Positions 8,834 to 17,179 of a stretch of DNA of 64,000 bases are shown in pieces (within the stretch, counting starts at the first letter, position 1; each line of letters begins with the position of its first letter). The DNA lies in contig NZ_JAIVLR010000002.1 in the NCBI RefSeq assembly GCF_020524765.1, positions 832,501 through 896,500 on the forward strand, in the 5' to 3' direction. The notes under the pieces are model-generated. The model was not told the origin of the DNA and did not search any database. It saw only the letters and a program-made list of their open reading frames with translations. The stretch comes from Qipengyuania gaetbuli (GTDB lineage Bacteria; Pseudomonadota; Alphaproteobacteria; Sphingomonadales; Sphingomonadaceae). A program made the position numbers and the translations under genes.

Positions 8834-10056
8834 AGCCGCTTGGCCCCATTCCTAACGGCTTCGAGGCCATCGACGGCGAACTCGCAATTGCAGGCCGCAA
8901 GGCTTCCGACCTCGTCGAGGCGGCGGGGGCGAGCCCGTTGTTCGTCTATTCCAAGGACCTCATTGCAGCTCGGCTGGCTATGCTGCGCAAGGCTCTGCCT
9001 GATCAGATTCACGTCAATTATGCTATAAAAGCCAACAGTTTCTCTCCGCTTCTTCAGTTCATTTCGGAATTTGTCGACGGGCTGGATATCGCTTCCGGCG
9101 GCGAACTCGCCATGTTGCAGGCGATCGGGGTGGACGGCGCGCGCATCAGCTTTGCCGGACCCGGCAAGCGCGACACGGAACTGGAGGCTGCCATTTCGGC
9201 GGGTGTCACGCTCAACCTCGAAAGCGAGAACGAGGCGAGAAGGGCGCTGGCGATTGCCGAGCGCCTCGGAAACACGCCTCGCCTCGCTATCAGGGTGAAC
9301 CCGGATTTCGAACTCAAGGGTTCGGGCATGAAGATGGGCGGCGGGGCCAAGCCGTTCGGCGTCGATGCGGAGCGCGTGCCCGCGCTTGCTCGCGAGATTA
9401 TCGCTGCGGGATGCGAATGGCGCGGCCTGCATATCTTCACGGGCAGCCAGGCACTCGATGCGAATGCGGTTGCCGAAACGCAGGGCAATATCCTCGACCT
9501 CGCCCACAGGATTGCGGTGGAGGCGGGCGTGACCTTGCCGAAACTCAACATGGGCGGCGGTTTCGGTATCCCCTATTTCAGCGGAGACATGCCGCTGGAT
9601 ATCGAGAAAGTGGGAGAAGAACTGTCCAAGCGTCTGGAAACGCTGCCTGAAACGCTCGTCGATGCGGAACTCTTCGTCGAGCTGGGCCGCTATCTCGTTG
9701 GGGAAGCGGGCGTTTACCTGACACGGATTCTCGATCGCAAGGAAAGCCATGGCGAGGTCTACCTCGTGACCGATGGCGGGCTTCACCACCAGCTGGCTGC
9801 ATCGGGCAATTTCGGGACCGTCGTGCGCCGGAATTACCCCGTGGCTATCGCCTCGCGTTTCGGGGCCGAGCCCGAAGAGATCGCCAATGTCGTGGGCTGC
9901 CTTTGCACCCCATTGGACCGACTTGCCGACAAGGCACACCTGCCGCGAGCAGAGGTCGGCGACCTGGTGGCGGTATTCTGTGCAGGAGCCTATGGTGCCA
10001 GCGCCTCGCCCGCCGCATTTCTCGCCCAGGGACCCGCTGCCGAAGTCCTGATTTGA
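8830..10056 (+). CDS. PLP-dependent decarboxylase, exosortase A system-associated
   Basis: A 408-residue fold-type III decarboxylase related to diaminopimelate/ornithine decarboxylases (resembles TIGR03099). The PLP lysine is Lys67 in VNYAIKANS. Other landmarks are GLHIFTGSQ, the phosphate-binding GGGFGIPY, ELGRYLVGEAGVY, and the C-terminal CLCTPLDRL with a conserved-looking cysteine near residue 357-359, then FCAGAYGASASP. It is unlikely to be the essential LysA because it is paired with the acyl ligase (4-bp overlap) inside the exosortase locus. It probably produces an amine from an amino acid or amino-acyl substrate for the module. The substrate cannot be read from sequence. Confidence 0.92.
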   Translation: MKPLGPIPNGFEAIDGELAIAGRKASDLVEAAGASPLFVYSKDLIAARLAMLRKALPDQIHVNYAIKANSFSPLLQFISEFVDGLDIASGGELAMLQAIGVDGARISFAGPGKRDTELEAAISAGVTLNLESENEARRALAIAERLGNTPRLAIRVNPDFELKGSGMKMGGGAKPFGVDAERVPALAREIIAAGCEWRGLHIFTGSQALDANAVAETQGNILDLAHRIAVEAGVTLPKLNMGGGFGIPYFSGDMPLDIEKVGEELSKRLETLPETLVDAELFVELGRYLVGEAGVYLTRILDRKESHGEVYLVTDGGLHHQLAASGNFGTVVRRNYPVAIASRFGAEPEEIANVVGCLCTPLDRLADKAHLPRAEVGDLVAVFCAGAYGASASPAAFLAQGPAAEVLI

Positions 10057-10082
10057 GACAGTTGCGAATTTCGTGGTAAATC

Positions 10083-10098
10083 CCAGCGATTCCGCTGG
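10083..10098. repeat. Short inverted repeat after the PLP decarboxylase gene
   Basis: CCAGCG and CGCTGG face each other across a 4-base loop, 27 bases after the decarboxylase stop. There is no T-run after it, so it is a weak terminator candidate at best. The rest of the 160-bp gap up to the export lipoprotein probably contains the promoter for the exopolysaccharide genes, but I could not identify convincing -35/-10 boxes. Confidence 0.35.
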
Positions 10099-10216
10099 TT
10101 CGCGGCTCCATGGCTAACAGTATGTTCACCTTTTTCGGGCAATGACCTGTGTGAAATTGGGATGACTGCGCGGGACCGCCAATCGGCAGCCGCGCTCGAT
10201 AACAGGGAAATACCGA

Positions 10217-10858
10217 ATGCGTTCGATCCGATCTGCCGCCATCGCAGCTCTTGCTTGCGCGAGCCTGGCACTGGGCGGCTGTGCCACGACAGGCGCCGAC
10301 GAGCTTCCGCCGGCGACCTTCGTTGCCCTGCAGGAACAGCCGGGCGAGGAATATGTGATCGGCCCGCTCGACGAGCTGACCATCCACGTATGGCGCAATC
10401 CGGAACTGGGCGCGGAAAAGATCCAAGTCCGCCCTGACGGGCGCATCACCATCCCGCTGGTCAAGGACCTTCCGGCAGTCGGCAGGACGCCGTCGATGCT
10501 GGAAAAGGACATCGCCCAGCAGCTCAGCCAGTACATTGAGGAACCGCTGGTTTCGGTCATCGTGAACGAATTCGCGGGCACCTTCAGCCAGCAGATCCGC
10601 ATCGTCGGCGCCACGGAAAAGCCTGCGTCGCTGCCCTACCGCGCGAACATGACTGTGCTCGACGCGATGATCTCGGTCGGCGGCCTCAGCGAATTTGCCG
10701 CCGGTAACCGCGCCAAGCTGATCCGGTTCGACAAGCAGTCGGGCTCGCAGAAAGAGTATGCGCTGCGTCTGACCGACCTGCTTCGCCGCGGCGACAGCGA
10801 TGCCAACGTGCTGCTGCAGCCGGGCGATGTGATCATCATCCCGGAAAGCGCCTTCTAG
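10217..10858 (+). CDS. XrtA-system polysaccharide export lipoprotein (Wza-like)
   Basis: A 213-residue outer-membrane polysaccharide export protein. A signal peptide ends in the lipobox LGGC (Cys22). The Poly_export domain begins at about residue 48 (YVIGPLDELTIHVWRNPE) and continues through VRPDGRITIPLVKDLPAVG. SLBB-type beta-grasp segments follow (RIVGATEKPASLPYR, ITVLDAMI-like block). It resembles the exosortase-associated export family (TIGR03027) and is much shorter than E. coli Wza (about 380 residues). It likely forms the periplasmic/outer-membrane exit with the chain-length protein encoded 16 bp downstream. The start has an AGGGA-type ribosome site in CAGGGAAATACCGA. Confidence 0.93.
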   Translation: MRSIRSAAIAALACASLALGGCATTGADELPPATFVALQEQPGEEYVIGPLDELTIHVWRNPELGAEKIQVRPDGRITIPLVKDLPAVGRTPSMLEKDIAQQLSQYIEEPLVSVIVNEFAGTFSQQIRIVGATEKPASLPYRANMTVLDAMISVGGLSEFAAGNRAKLIRFDKQSGSQKEYALRLTDLLRRGDSDANVLLQPGDVIIIPESAF

Positions 10859-10874
10859 GGCCGGGCAAGGGGGC

Positions 10875-12392
10875 ATGCAGGACATCATCGACCAGTTTCG
10901 CAGCGCGCTGCACACGGTCTGGAACCGCCGGTGGATCGCGCTGGCGGTGGCCTGGGGCGTGTGCCTTCTGGGCTGGCTGGCGGTCGCGATGATCCCCAAC
11001 AGCTACGAAAGCCGGGCGCGCATCTTCGTCGAACTGGACGATGTGCTGGGTGACGAGCTCAAGATCGCAGGCGACGGCGAACAGGCGATCACCCGTGTTC
11101 GCCAGACGCTGACCAGCGCGACGAATCTCGAAAAGATCATCCGTTCGACCCAGCTGGGCGACAAGGTGCAGACCGACCTCGAAATGCAGAACGCGGTCGA
11201 GGATTTGTCGGAGAATATCCGGGTAAGCCTGCAGCAGGACAATCTGTTCGAAATCTCCGCGACCATCGGCAAGGGCAGCCTGTCCGATGCGGAGAATGCG
11301 AAGCTGGCGCAGGAAGTCGTCCAGCAGATGATCGACCTGTTCCGCGAACAGAACATCGCCGACAACCGCGGCGACGTGGCGCAGACCATGATCTTCCTCG
11401 AACAGCAGCTGGAAGAGCGCAAGAAGGAGCTCGAGGCGATCGAACAACGCCGCCTCGCCTTCGAGGCTGCGAACCCCGAGGCCGTAGCCGGTGCGGGTGC
11501 CAGCGCCATGCGGCTCCAGACCATGCGCAGCGAGATGCGCAACGTCGATGCCGACATCGCCGCTGCGCAAAGCGCGCTCGCAGCCATAAACGGCCAGATT
11601 GCCGGTACGCCGCGCACCATCGTTATGCCGGGCGAGGGCGGTGCACGCGGCGCGCTGATGCAAGCCGAAGCCCAGCTTTCCGGCATGCGTGCGCGCGGTC
11701 TCACCAACAGCCACCCCGACGTGCAGGCGCAGATGCGCCAGGTCGAGGCGCTGCGCTCGCAGGCGGAACGCGAGCCGGCCGGTTCAGGCGGTTCGCCCAA
11801 TCCCGCCTACAGTTCGCTGGTTTCGATCCGGGCGGAGCGGCAAGCCAATGTCCAGGCGCTCCAGGCGCGCAAGGTGGCGCTGCAGTCGGATATTTCGGCG
11901 CTGATCGCCACGCAGGCGGACGAACCGGCTGTTGCAGCCGAAGCCAGCCGGATCAGCCGTGACTACGAAGTCCAGAAGGAAAAATACGACGAGCTCCTGC
12001 AGAGCCGTGAACGCATGCGGGTGCGCGGCGATTACGAGACCAACCGCAGCTCGTTCCAGTTCGACGTGATCGATCCGCCGATCCTGCCGCAGAAGCCTGC
12101 CGCTCCCAACCGTCCGTTGCTGCTGGTCGGTGTGCTGTTGTCGGGCCTCGTCGTGGGTGCGGGCGTGGCTTTCCTGCTTGGATTGCTGCGGTCCAGCTTC
12201 ACCACGGCGGAACGACTTGAAAAGGCGCTCGAACTGCCCGTCATCGGCACCGTATCGCGCTCGATGACCGTGGAGGCGACTCTGCACGAAAAGCTGCGCC
12301 TCAAGCAGTTCCTTGCCGGATCGGGAGCGCTGGCAGGGATCTGCTTCCTGCTGCTCGTGGTCGAGATCGTCCAGGTCGGATCGGTGGCTTGA
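10875..12392 (+). CDS. XrtA-system polysaccharide chain-length determinant (Wzz/GNVR family)
   Basis: A 505-residue inner-membrane polysaccharide co-polymerase of the kind in exosortase loci (TIGR03007-like). There is a transmembrane helix near residues 18-40 (WIALAVAWGVCLLGWLAVAM), a long periplasmic coiled-coil part with EQQLEERKKELEAIEQRR, a GNVR-like region ending in FDVIDPPILPQKPAAPNRP, then a second helix (LLLVGVLLSGLVVGAGVAF) and a third at the C-terminus. It has no kinase domain. That is the separate gene starting 4 bp after its stop. Its role is to set glycan length and bridge to the export lipoprotein. Confidence 0.93.
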   Translation: MQDIIDQFRSALHTVWNRRWIALAVAWGVCLLGWLAVAMIPNSYESRARIFVELDDVLGDELKIAGDGEQAITRVRQTLTSATNLEKIIRSTQLGDKVQTDLEMQNAVEDLSENIRVSLQQDNLFEISATIGKGSLSDAENAKLAQEVVQQMIDLFREQNIADNRGDVAQTMIFLEQQLEERKKELEAIEQRRLAFEAANPEAVAGAGASAMRLQTMRSEMRNVDADIAAAQSALAAINGQIAGTPRTIVMPGEGGARGALMQAEAQLSGMRARGLTNSHPDVQAQMRQVEALRSQAEREPAGSGGSPNPAYSSLVSIRAERQANVQALQARKVALQSDISALIATQADEPAVAAEASRISRDYEVQKEKYDELLQSRERMRVRGDYETNRSSFQFDVIDPPILPQKPAAPNRPLLLVGVLLSGLVVGAGVAFLLGLLRSSFTTAERLEKALELPVIGTVSRSMTVEATLHEKLRLKQFLAGSGALAGICFLLLVVEIVQVGSVA

Positions 12393-12396
12393 GGAG

Positions 12397-13434
12397 ATGA
12401 GCGTGAACAAGCCCACCAAGATCACGCCCGCCGACAAGGCGAAGGACGACACGGCCCCGGCCGAACGCGCCTCGCTGCTCGAACGCGCCAGCGGCGCCTT
12501 CGGCCTCGACAAGCTGGCTCCGGCGGCGGTTCCGGTCATGCTCGAAGGCGACAAGGCGAAGAAATTCGCCACCAAGCGCAAGTTCGAGGAAAAGCCTGCC
12601 CTGGCCGATCCGCCCGCTGCGCGCGTGGCGGAGCCTGCCGCAGAGCCCGTTGCTGCACCAGTGCCCCAGCCGACCGCGCGACGAGCGGAGACCGCTGCGG
12701 TCGAATTCACCGGGACGAAGCACGAGATCGTGCGCGAACTTCTGCGCGAACAGGGCCTGATCGATCCCGATGGCGGGGCATCGCGCCTGCTGGAGGAATT
12801 CCGCATCGTCAAACGGCAGGTTCTGGCGACAGCCAAGGCGGAAGGAACGGCGGCCTCGCGCCGCGTACTCGTGTGTTCTCCGCATCCGAACGAAGGCAAG
12901 ACCTTCTGCGCCTTGAACCTCGCGCTGGCGATGGCGTCGGAACGCGACGGTGAAGTGCTGCTGATCGACGCCGATTTCGGCAAGCCATCGATCCTGTCGA
13001 AGCTCGGCCTGTCGAGCGAGACCGGTTTCATGGACGTCCTCGCCGATCCGTCCGCTCACGTGGAGGATTATGTCCTCGGCACCGATGTTCCCGGCCTGTG
13101 GGTGCTGGGTGCCGGCGCAAGGACCGGCAGCGACAGCGAATACCTCGCCAGCGAACGGACGTGGGAAGTGCTCAATCGCCTGACCCGCGGCGCGCCGAAC
13201 CGCATGATCGTGTTCGACAGTCCGCCCGCACTGGCGGCGACCCCCGCGAGCGAGCTTGCCAAGCATGTCGGCCAGGCGCTGCTGGTGGCGCGTGCGGACC
13301 GCACCGGGCAGGTGGCGCTGGAAGACGCGATCGACCTGCTGTCGGCCTGTCCCGATATCCGCCTGCTGCTCAACGATGCGACTTTCAGCCCCAGCGGCCG
13401 CAAGTTCGGCAGCTATTACGGCTACGGGGAGTAG
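12397..13434 (+). CDS. XrtA-associated bacterial tyrosine autokinase
   Basis: A 345-residue BY-kinase (TIGR03018-like). After a disordered Ala/Pro-rich N-terminal 110 residues comes the P-loop HPNEGKTFCALNLA (about residues 161-174), Walker A' LLIDADFGKP (about 188-197) and Walker B MIVFDSPP (about 269-276). The extreme C-terminus is GSYYGYGE, a compact tyrosine cluster suitable for autophosphorylation. The start ATG at 12397 follows GAGG at a short distance. An upstream in-frame ATG would run inside the previous gene. It acts with the adjacent chain-length protein, as in Wzz/Wzc-type split systems, to control polymerisation and export. Confidence 0.93.
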   Translation: MSVNKPTKITPADKAKDDTAPAERASLLERASGAFGLDKLAPAAVPVMLEGDKAKKFATKRKFEEKPALADPPAARVAEPAAEPVAAPVPQPTARRAETAAVEFTGTKHEIVRELLREQGLIDPDGGASRLLEEFRIVKRQVLATAKAEGTAASRRVLVCSPHPNEGKTFCALNLALAMASERDGEVLLIDADFGKPSILSKLGLSSETGFMDVLADPSAHVEDYVLGTDVPGLWVLGAGARTGSDSEYLASERTWEVLNRLTRGAPNRMIVFDSPPALAATPASELAKHVGQALLVARADRTGQVALEDAIDLLSACPDIRLLLNDATFSPSGRKFGSYYGYGE

Positions 13435-13441
13435 GCCCACA

Positions 13442-15076
13442 ATGCGGGGCATCCTGACAGCGATCGCGCTCGGCGCGCTGGCAGTCGCCGGCCCCGTGGC
13501 CGCGCAGGACCGCCGGGGGGATGACCGCGAGTCGTCCCGCGAGGGGGATCGCACCCGCATCGATCCGTACATCGAAGTCTCCCAGATCGTGACCTGGCAG
13601 TTCGATCCGGTGGACGAGACAGTCACCTATACGCAGGTCGCCGCCGGAGTGGACGCACAGATCCGCGGCCGTAACAGCGGCGCTGCCGTTGCCCTGCGCT
13701 ACGAACGCAATTTCGCCTGGGACGGGAATGCGCGGGACACCGACACGCTGACCGGCATCGTGCGCGGCTATACGGCTATCGTTCCGCGTACCTTGCAGAT
13801 CGAGGCGGGCGCGCTGGCGAGCCGTACAAGGACGGACGGTTCCGGCGGTTCGCTGCTCGTGCCCGTTATCGGCGACGACGATACCGTCACGAAGACCTAT
13901 TCCGCCTATGCCGGCCCGACGCTCTCGACCCGCGTCGACGACGTCAAGATCGATGCGAATTATCGCATCGGCTATACGCGGGTGGAAGGCCCCGATTTCG
14001 TCACGCTCGGCGGTGACGCCGTGGACCTGTTCGACGAGAGCGTCGCGCATTCCGCCATGGTCCGCGCAGCGACTTCGCCCGACATGCCATTCCCGGTGGG
14101 CGTGGGCGTCGGTGCGGGCTTCTACCAGGAAGATATCGACACGCTCGACCAGCGCGTGCGCGATGCCTACGTGCGCGGCGACGTGACTATTCCGGTTACG
14201 CCCACGCTGGCCATCGTCGCCGGTGCCGGTGTGGAGGATGTCGAAGTCTCCTCCCGTGACGCCCTGCGCGATGCGGACGGCAATCCGATCGTCGGCCCCA
14301 ACGGGCGTTACCTTGTCGACAGCAACAGCCCACGCCAGATCGCATACGAAGCGGAAGGCTTGATCTGGGACGTGGGGGTCATCTGGCGCCCGAGCAGCCG
14401 CACGCAGTTGCAGGCAACCTTCGGACGCCGCTACGACAGCGACACCTATTACGGCAGCTTTACCTGGCAGCCGTCCAGCCGCTCGAACTTCGGCATCGCA
14501 GTCTACGATTCGATCCAGGGCTTCGGCGGCAGGCTCAACAATGCGCTGGCCGCTCTCCCTCCCGATTTCGAGGTGATCCGCGATCCGATCAGCGGCGATA
14601 TCACCGGCTGCACCAGCCCGACGCTGGGCACCAATTGCTTGTCCGGCCTGCTCGGTTCGGTCCGCTCCTCGGTCTTCCGCGGTCGCGGCGTGACCGCCAG
14701 CTACACGCGCGAAGTCGGCCGGATGACCGCAGGCATCGCCGCAGGCTATGACAACCGCAAATTCATCGCTGCTCCCGGCACCATACTCGAAGCGGCCAAC
14801 GATATCGTCGATGAAAGCTATTATGTGACCGCCGGCGTCAGCGGGCCGGCATGGCGCGGCAATTTCAGCGTGAACACCTTTGCAAACTGGTTCGACAGCG
14901 GCATCGGCGAGATCGGCGATACCTTCGCTTACGGTAGCGCCGCCTCCTATTACCAGAGCATCTGGCAGAACCTGTCGGCACGCGCCGCACTTTCGGTTTA
15001 TGCTGTCGATACCGAGGTCAGCGACGCGGACCTGCGCGCGGCAAGCGTACTGCTCGGCCTGCGCTACGATTTCTGA
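13442..15076 (+). CDS. PEP-CTERM/XrtA system-associated outer-membrane beta-barrel protein
   Basis: A 544-residue exported protein. An N-terminal signal peptide ends near AVAGPVAAQ. The mature part begins with a charged Asp/Arg segment, followed by many alternating hydrophobic/aromatic strands (for example YIEVSQIVTWQFDP, TRTQLQATFGRRYDS-like blocks) and a C-terminal LLGLRYDF ending in Phe, the usual outer-membrane insertion signal. It fits the TIGR03016 family found next to the tyrosine kinase and ATPase of exosortase loci. The start at 13442 is 7 bp after the kinase stop. It is likely the outer-membrane secretin-like or porin partner for glycan export. No enzymatic motif was seen. Confidence 0.88.
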   Translation: MRGILTAIALGALAVAGPVAAQDRRGDDRESSREGDRTRIDPYIEVSQIVTWQFDPVDETVTYTQVAAGVDAQIRGRNSGAAVALRYERNFAWDGNARDTDTLTGIVRGYTAIVPRTLQIEAGALASRTRTDGSGGSLLVPVIGDDDTVTKTYSAYAGPTLSTRVDDVKIDANYRIGYTRVEGPDFVTLGGDAVDLFDESVAHSAMVRAATSPDMPFPVGVGVGAGFYQEDIDTLDQRVRDAYVRGDVTIPVTPTLAIVAGAGVEDVEVSSRDALRDADGNPIVGPNGRYLVDSNSPRQIAYEAEGLIWDVGVIWRPSSRTQLQATFGRRYDSDTYYGSFTWQPSSRSNFGIAVYDSIQGFGGRLNNALAALPPDFEVIRDPISGDITGCTSPTLGTNCLSGLLGSVRSSVFRGRGVTASYTREVGRMTAGIAAGYDNRKFIAAPGTILEAANDIVDESYYVTAGVSGPAWRGNFSVNTFANWFDSGIGEIGDTFAYGSAASYYQSIWQNLSARAALSVYAVDTEVSDADLRAASVLLGLRYDF

Positions 15077-15089
15077 TAAGGGACGTTAC

Positions 15090-16286
15090 ATGTACGAGGA
15101 ATTCTACGGCTTTTCCGAGCGCCCCTTCCAGCTGACGCCGGACCCAGCATTCTATTTCGAAAGCATTACGCACAAGAAGGCGCTGAGCTATCTCGGCTAC
15201 GGCCTGAACCAGGGCGAAGGTTTCGTCGTCATCACCGGCGAGGTCGGGGCGGGTAAATCGACGCTGGTCGCGCATCTCAAGCAAAGGCTGGACGATCGCC
15301 GCATGACCGTGGGCGAAGTCGTCACCAGCGCACTCGACGGCGAGGAAATGATCCACGTCGCTGCGCGCAGCTTCGGTCTCGATGTCGAGGGCGGGGACAA
15401 GGCAAGCGCTCTCGCGGCGATCGAGCTGTTCCTGCACGAGGAAGCACGCCAGGGCCGCCGTGTCCTGCTCATCGTGGACGAGGCGCAGAACCTGTCGATC
15501 GGCGCTCTGGAAGAACTGCGCATGCTGTCGAACTTCCAGCTCGGCTCGCACCCGCTGCTCCAGACGCTGTTGCTCGGCCAGCCCGAATTCAAGCACCTGC
15601 TGGCACAGTCGGACGAACTGGAACAGCTGCGCCAGCGCGTCATCGCGGCTCACCACCTCGAACCGATGCAGCCGGGCGAAATGGAACCTTACGTGGCGCA
15701 CCGGCTCGAACACGTCGGCTGGACGGGCAATCCCGAGTTCGCGTCCGCGATCTGGCCGCGCCTTCACAAGGCAACGGGCGGCATTCCGCGAAAGGTCAAC
15801 CAGGTGATGAACCGCCTGCTGCTGATGGGTGCGCTGGAAGAACAATCGGTGCTCGAAATCGATATGCTCGATGCCGTGATCGAGGAAATGACGGGCGATG
15901 CGGCCGCTGAAACCGCTGCCGAAGCACCGCGGGTGAGGCCGGATCGCAACCTCCCGGCGAGCGATGCCATTGCGCAGGCGCGGACCCGGGTGGCACCGGC
16001 TCCCAGCGCTGCCGATGTCGACGCGCGGCAGAAGGGCCTGCTCGACGTCCAGATCGAAGCGATCGAAGGCGCCTTCGCCCAGCGTGACAAGCACATGGCT
16101 GCCCTGCGCCGGGAAATCGAAAAGCTCGCCGCCTCGCGCGGGGAAGGCGGCGAGACGCCGGCCGATCTCGACAAGCGGCTCGCTGCGATCGAGGCGCGCC
16201 TCGATGAACAGGAGCGCTCGCTGCGCCACGTGCTTTCGATGATGATCGACTATTTCGAGTCGGCCGGAACCCGCGAAGCGGCCTGA
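15090..16286 (+). CDS. XrtA/PEP-CTERM system-associated AAA ATPase (ExeA-like)
   Basis: A 398-residue ATPase (TIGR03015-like). The N-terminus MYEEFYGFSERPFQLTPDP is typical. Walker A GEVGAGKST lies at about residues 50-58 and Walker B VLLIVDEAQNL at about 125-135, followed by LRMLSNFQ and RVIAAHHLEPM sensor-like segments. The C-terminal 130 residues contain a predicted coiled coil (ALRREIEKLAASRG, AAIEARLDEQERSLRHVL). It belongs to the ExeA/GspA-type family, which helps assemble secretion structures at the cell wall. Here it probably assists assembly of the glycan export machinery. It lies 13 bp after the outer-membrane gene in a continuous operon. Confidence 0.93.
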   Translation: MYEEFYGFSERPFQLTPDPAFYFESITHKKALSYLGYGLNQGEGFVVITGEVGAGKSTLVAHLKQRLDDRRMTVGEVVTSALDGEEMIHVAARSFGLDVEGGDKASALAAIELFLHEEARQGRRVLLIVDEAQNLSIGALEELRMLSNFQLGSHPLLQTLLLGQPEFKHLLAQSDELEQLRQRVIAAHHLEPMQPGEMEPYVAHRLEHVGWTGNPEFASAIWPRLHKATGGIPRKVNQVMNRLLLMGALEEQSVLEIDMLDAVIEEMTGDAAAETAAEAPRVRPDRNLPASDAIAQARTRVAPAPSAADVDARQKGLLDVQIEAIEGAFAQRDKHMAALRREIEKLAASRGEGGETPADLDKRLAAIEARLDEQERSLRHVLSMMIDYFESAGTREAA

Positions 16287-16306
16287 CGCGCTTGGGGGCG
16301 GGCCGG

Positions 16307-17179
16307 ATGACAGACAGCAGGGTAATCAACGGCCTCTCGGTCGATGTGGAGGACTGGTTCCAGGTCGGCGCGTTCGAGAACACGCTGAAGCGCGAGGACT
16401 GGGATTCGCTCCAGCTGCGCGTCGGCGACAATGTTGCGCGTATTCTCGACCTGTTCGACGAAGCGGGAGTCAAGGCGACTTTCTTCACGCTTGGCTGGGT
16501 GGCGGAGCGCAGCCCGGCGGCGATGCGCGCCATCGTCGAGCGCGGCCACGAACTGGCCAGCCACGGCTATGACCACACCCGCGTATTCACTTTCACACGA
16601 GAGGAATTCGTAGCCGATCTCGCCAAGGCCCGTGCGATTCTCGAAGACACAGGCGGGTGTGCGATCACCGGTTACCGCGCTCCGAGCTTTTCGATCGATG
16701 CTCGCAATAGCTGGGCGCATGAGGTTCTGGCGGAACACGGCTACGCCTATTCCTCCAGCGTCGCGCCGGTGGTTCACGATCACTACGGCTGGCGCGAGGC
16801 GCCGCGCTTCGCCTTCAATCCCGTTCCGGGCAGCGATTTGGTAGAAATTCCGGTAACAACCGCCCTGTTCCGCAACCGGCGATTGGCGGCAGGCGGGGGC
16901 GGGTTCTTCCGCGTCTTGCCCTATGGCTTCAGCCGCTGGGCAATCCGGCAGGTGAACCACGAAGAGGGGCGACCGGCCATTTTCTATTTCCACCCGTGGG
17001 AAGTCGATCCGGACCAGCCGCGCGTTGACGGGGCGCCCCTGCGATCGCGGCTACGCCATTACACCAACTTGTCGCGCATGGCCGGAAAGCTCACCGACCT
17101 GCTTGGCGAGTTCGCGTGGGGCCGCATGGACGAACTGGCCGAGCGGGAGAAGGCGCGCGCAATGGACTGGGCGGCGTGA
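16307..17179 (+). CDS. XrtA-system polysaccharide deacetylase (NodB fold)
   Basis: A 290-residue NodB-homology deacetylase (TIGR03006-like). Motif 1 LSVDVEDWFQV supplies the catalytic Asp pair. Motif 2 HELASHGYDHTRV gives the metal-binding H-x3-H pattern. Motif 3 TGYRAPSFSID and the C-terminal FYFHPWEVDPDQPR complete the active site. It should remove N-acetyl groups from a hexosamine-containing glycan. It has no obvious signal peptide, so it may act on cytoplasmic or membrane-side precursors. The ATG at 16307 is preferred over a TTG at 16292. Its stop overlaps the FemAB-like gene's GTG start. Confidence 0.93.
   Translation: MTDSRVINGLSVDVEDWFQVGAFENTLKREDWDSLQLRVGDNVARILDLFDEAGVKATFFTLGWVAERSPAAMRAIVERGHELASHGYDHTRVFTFTREEFVADLAKARAILEDTGGCAITGYRAPSFSIDARNSWAHEVLAEHGYAYSSSVAPVVHDHYGWREAPRFAFNPVPGSDLVEIPVTTALFRNRRLAAGGGGFFRVLPYGFSRWAIRQVNHEEGRPAIFYFHPWEVDPDQPRVDGAPLRSRLRHYTNLSRMAGKLTDLLGEFAWGRMDELAEREKARAMDWAA

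Noticed and set aside
8830..10056. PLP decarboxylase read as LysA (diaminopimelate decarboxylase)
   Set aside because: The fold is the same, but coupling to the acyl ligase in the exosortase locus and the divergent C-terminal motif point to the exosortase-associated family.
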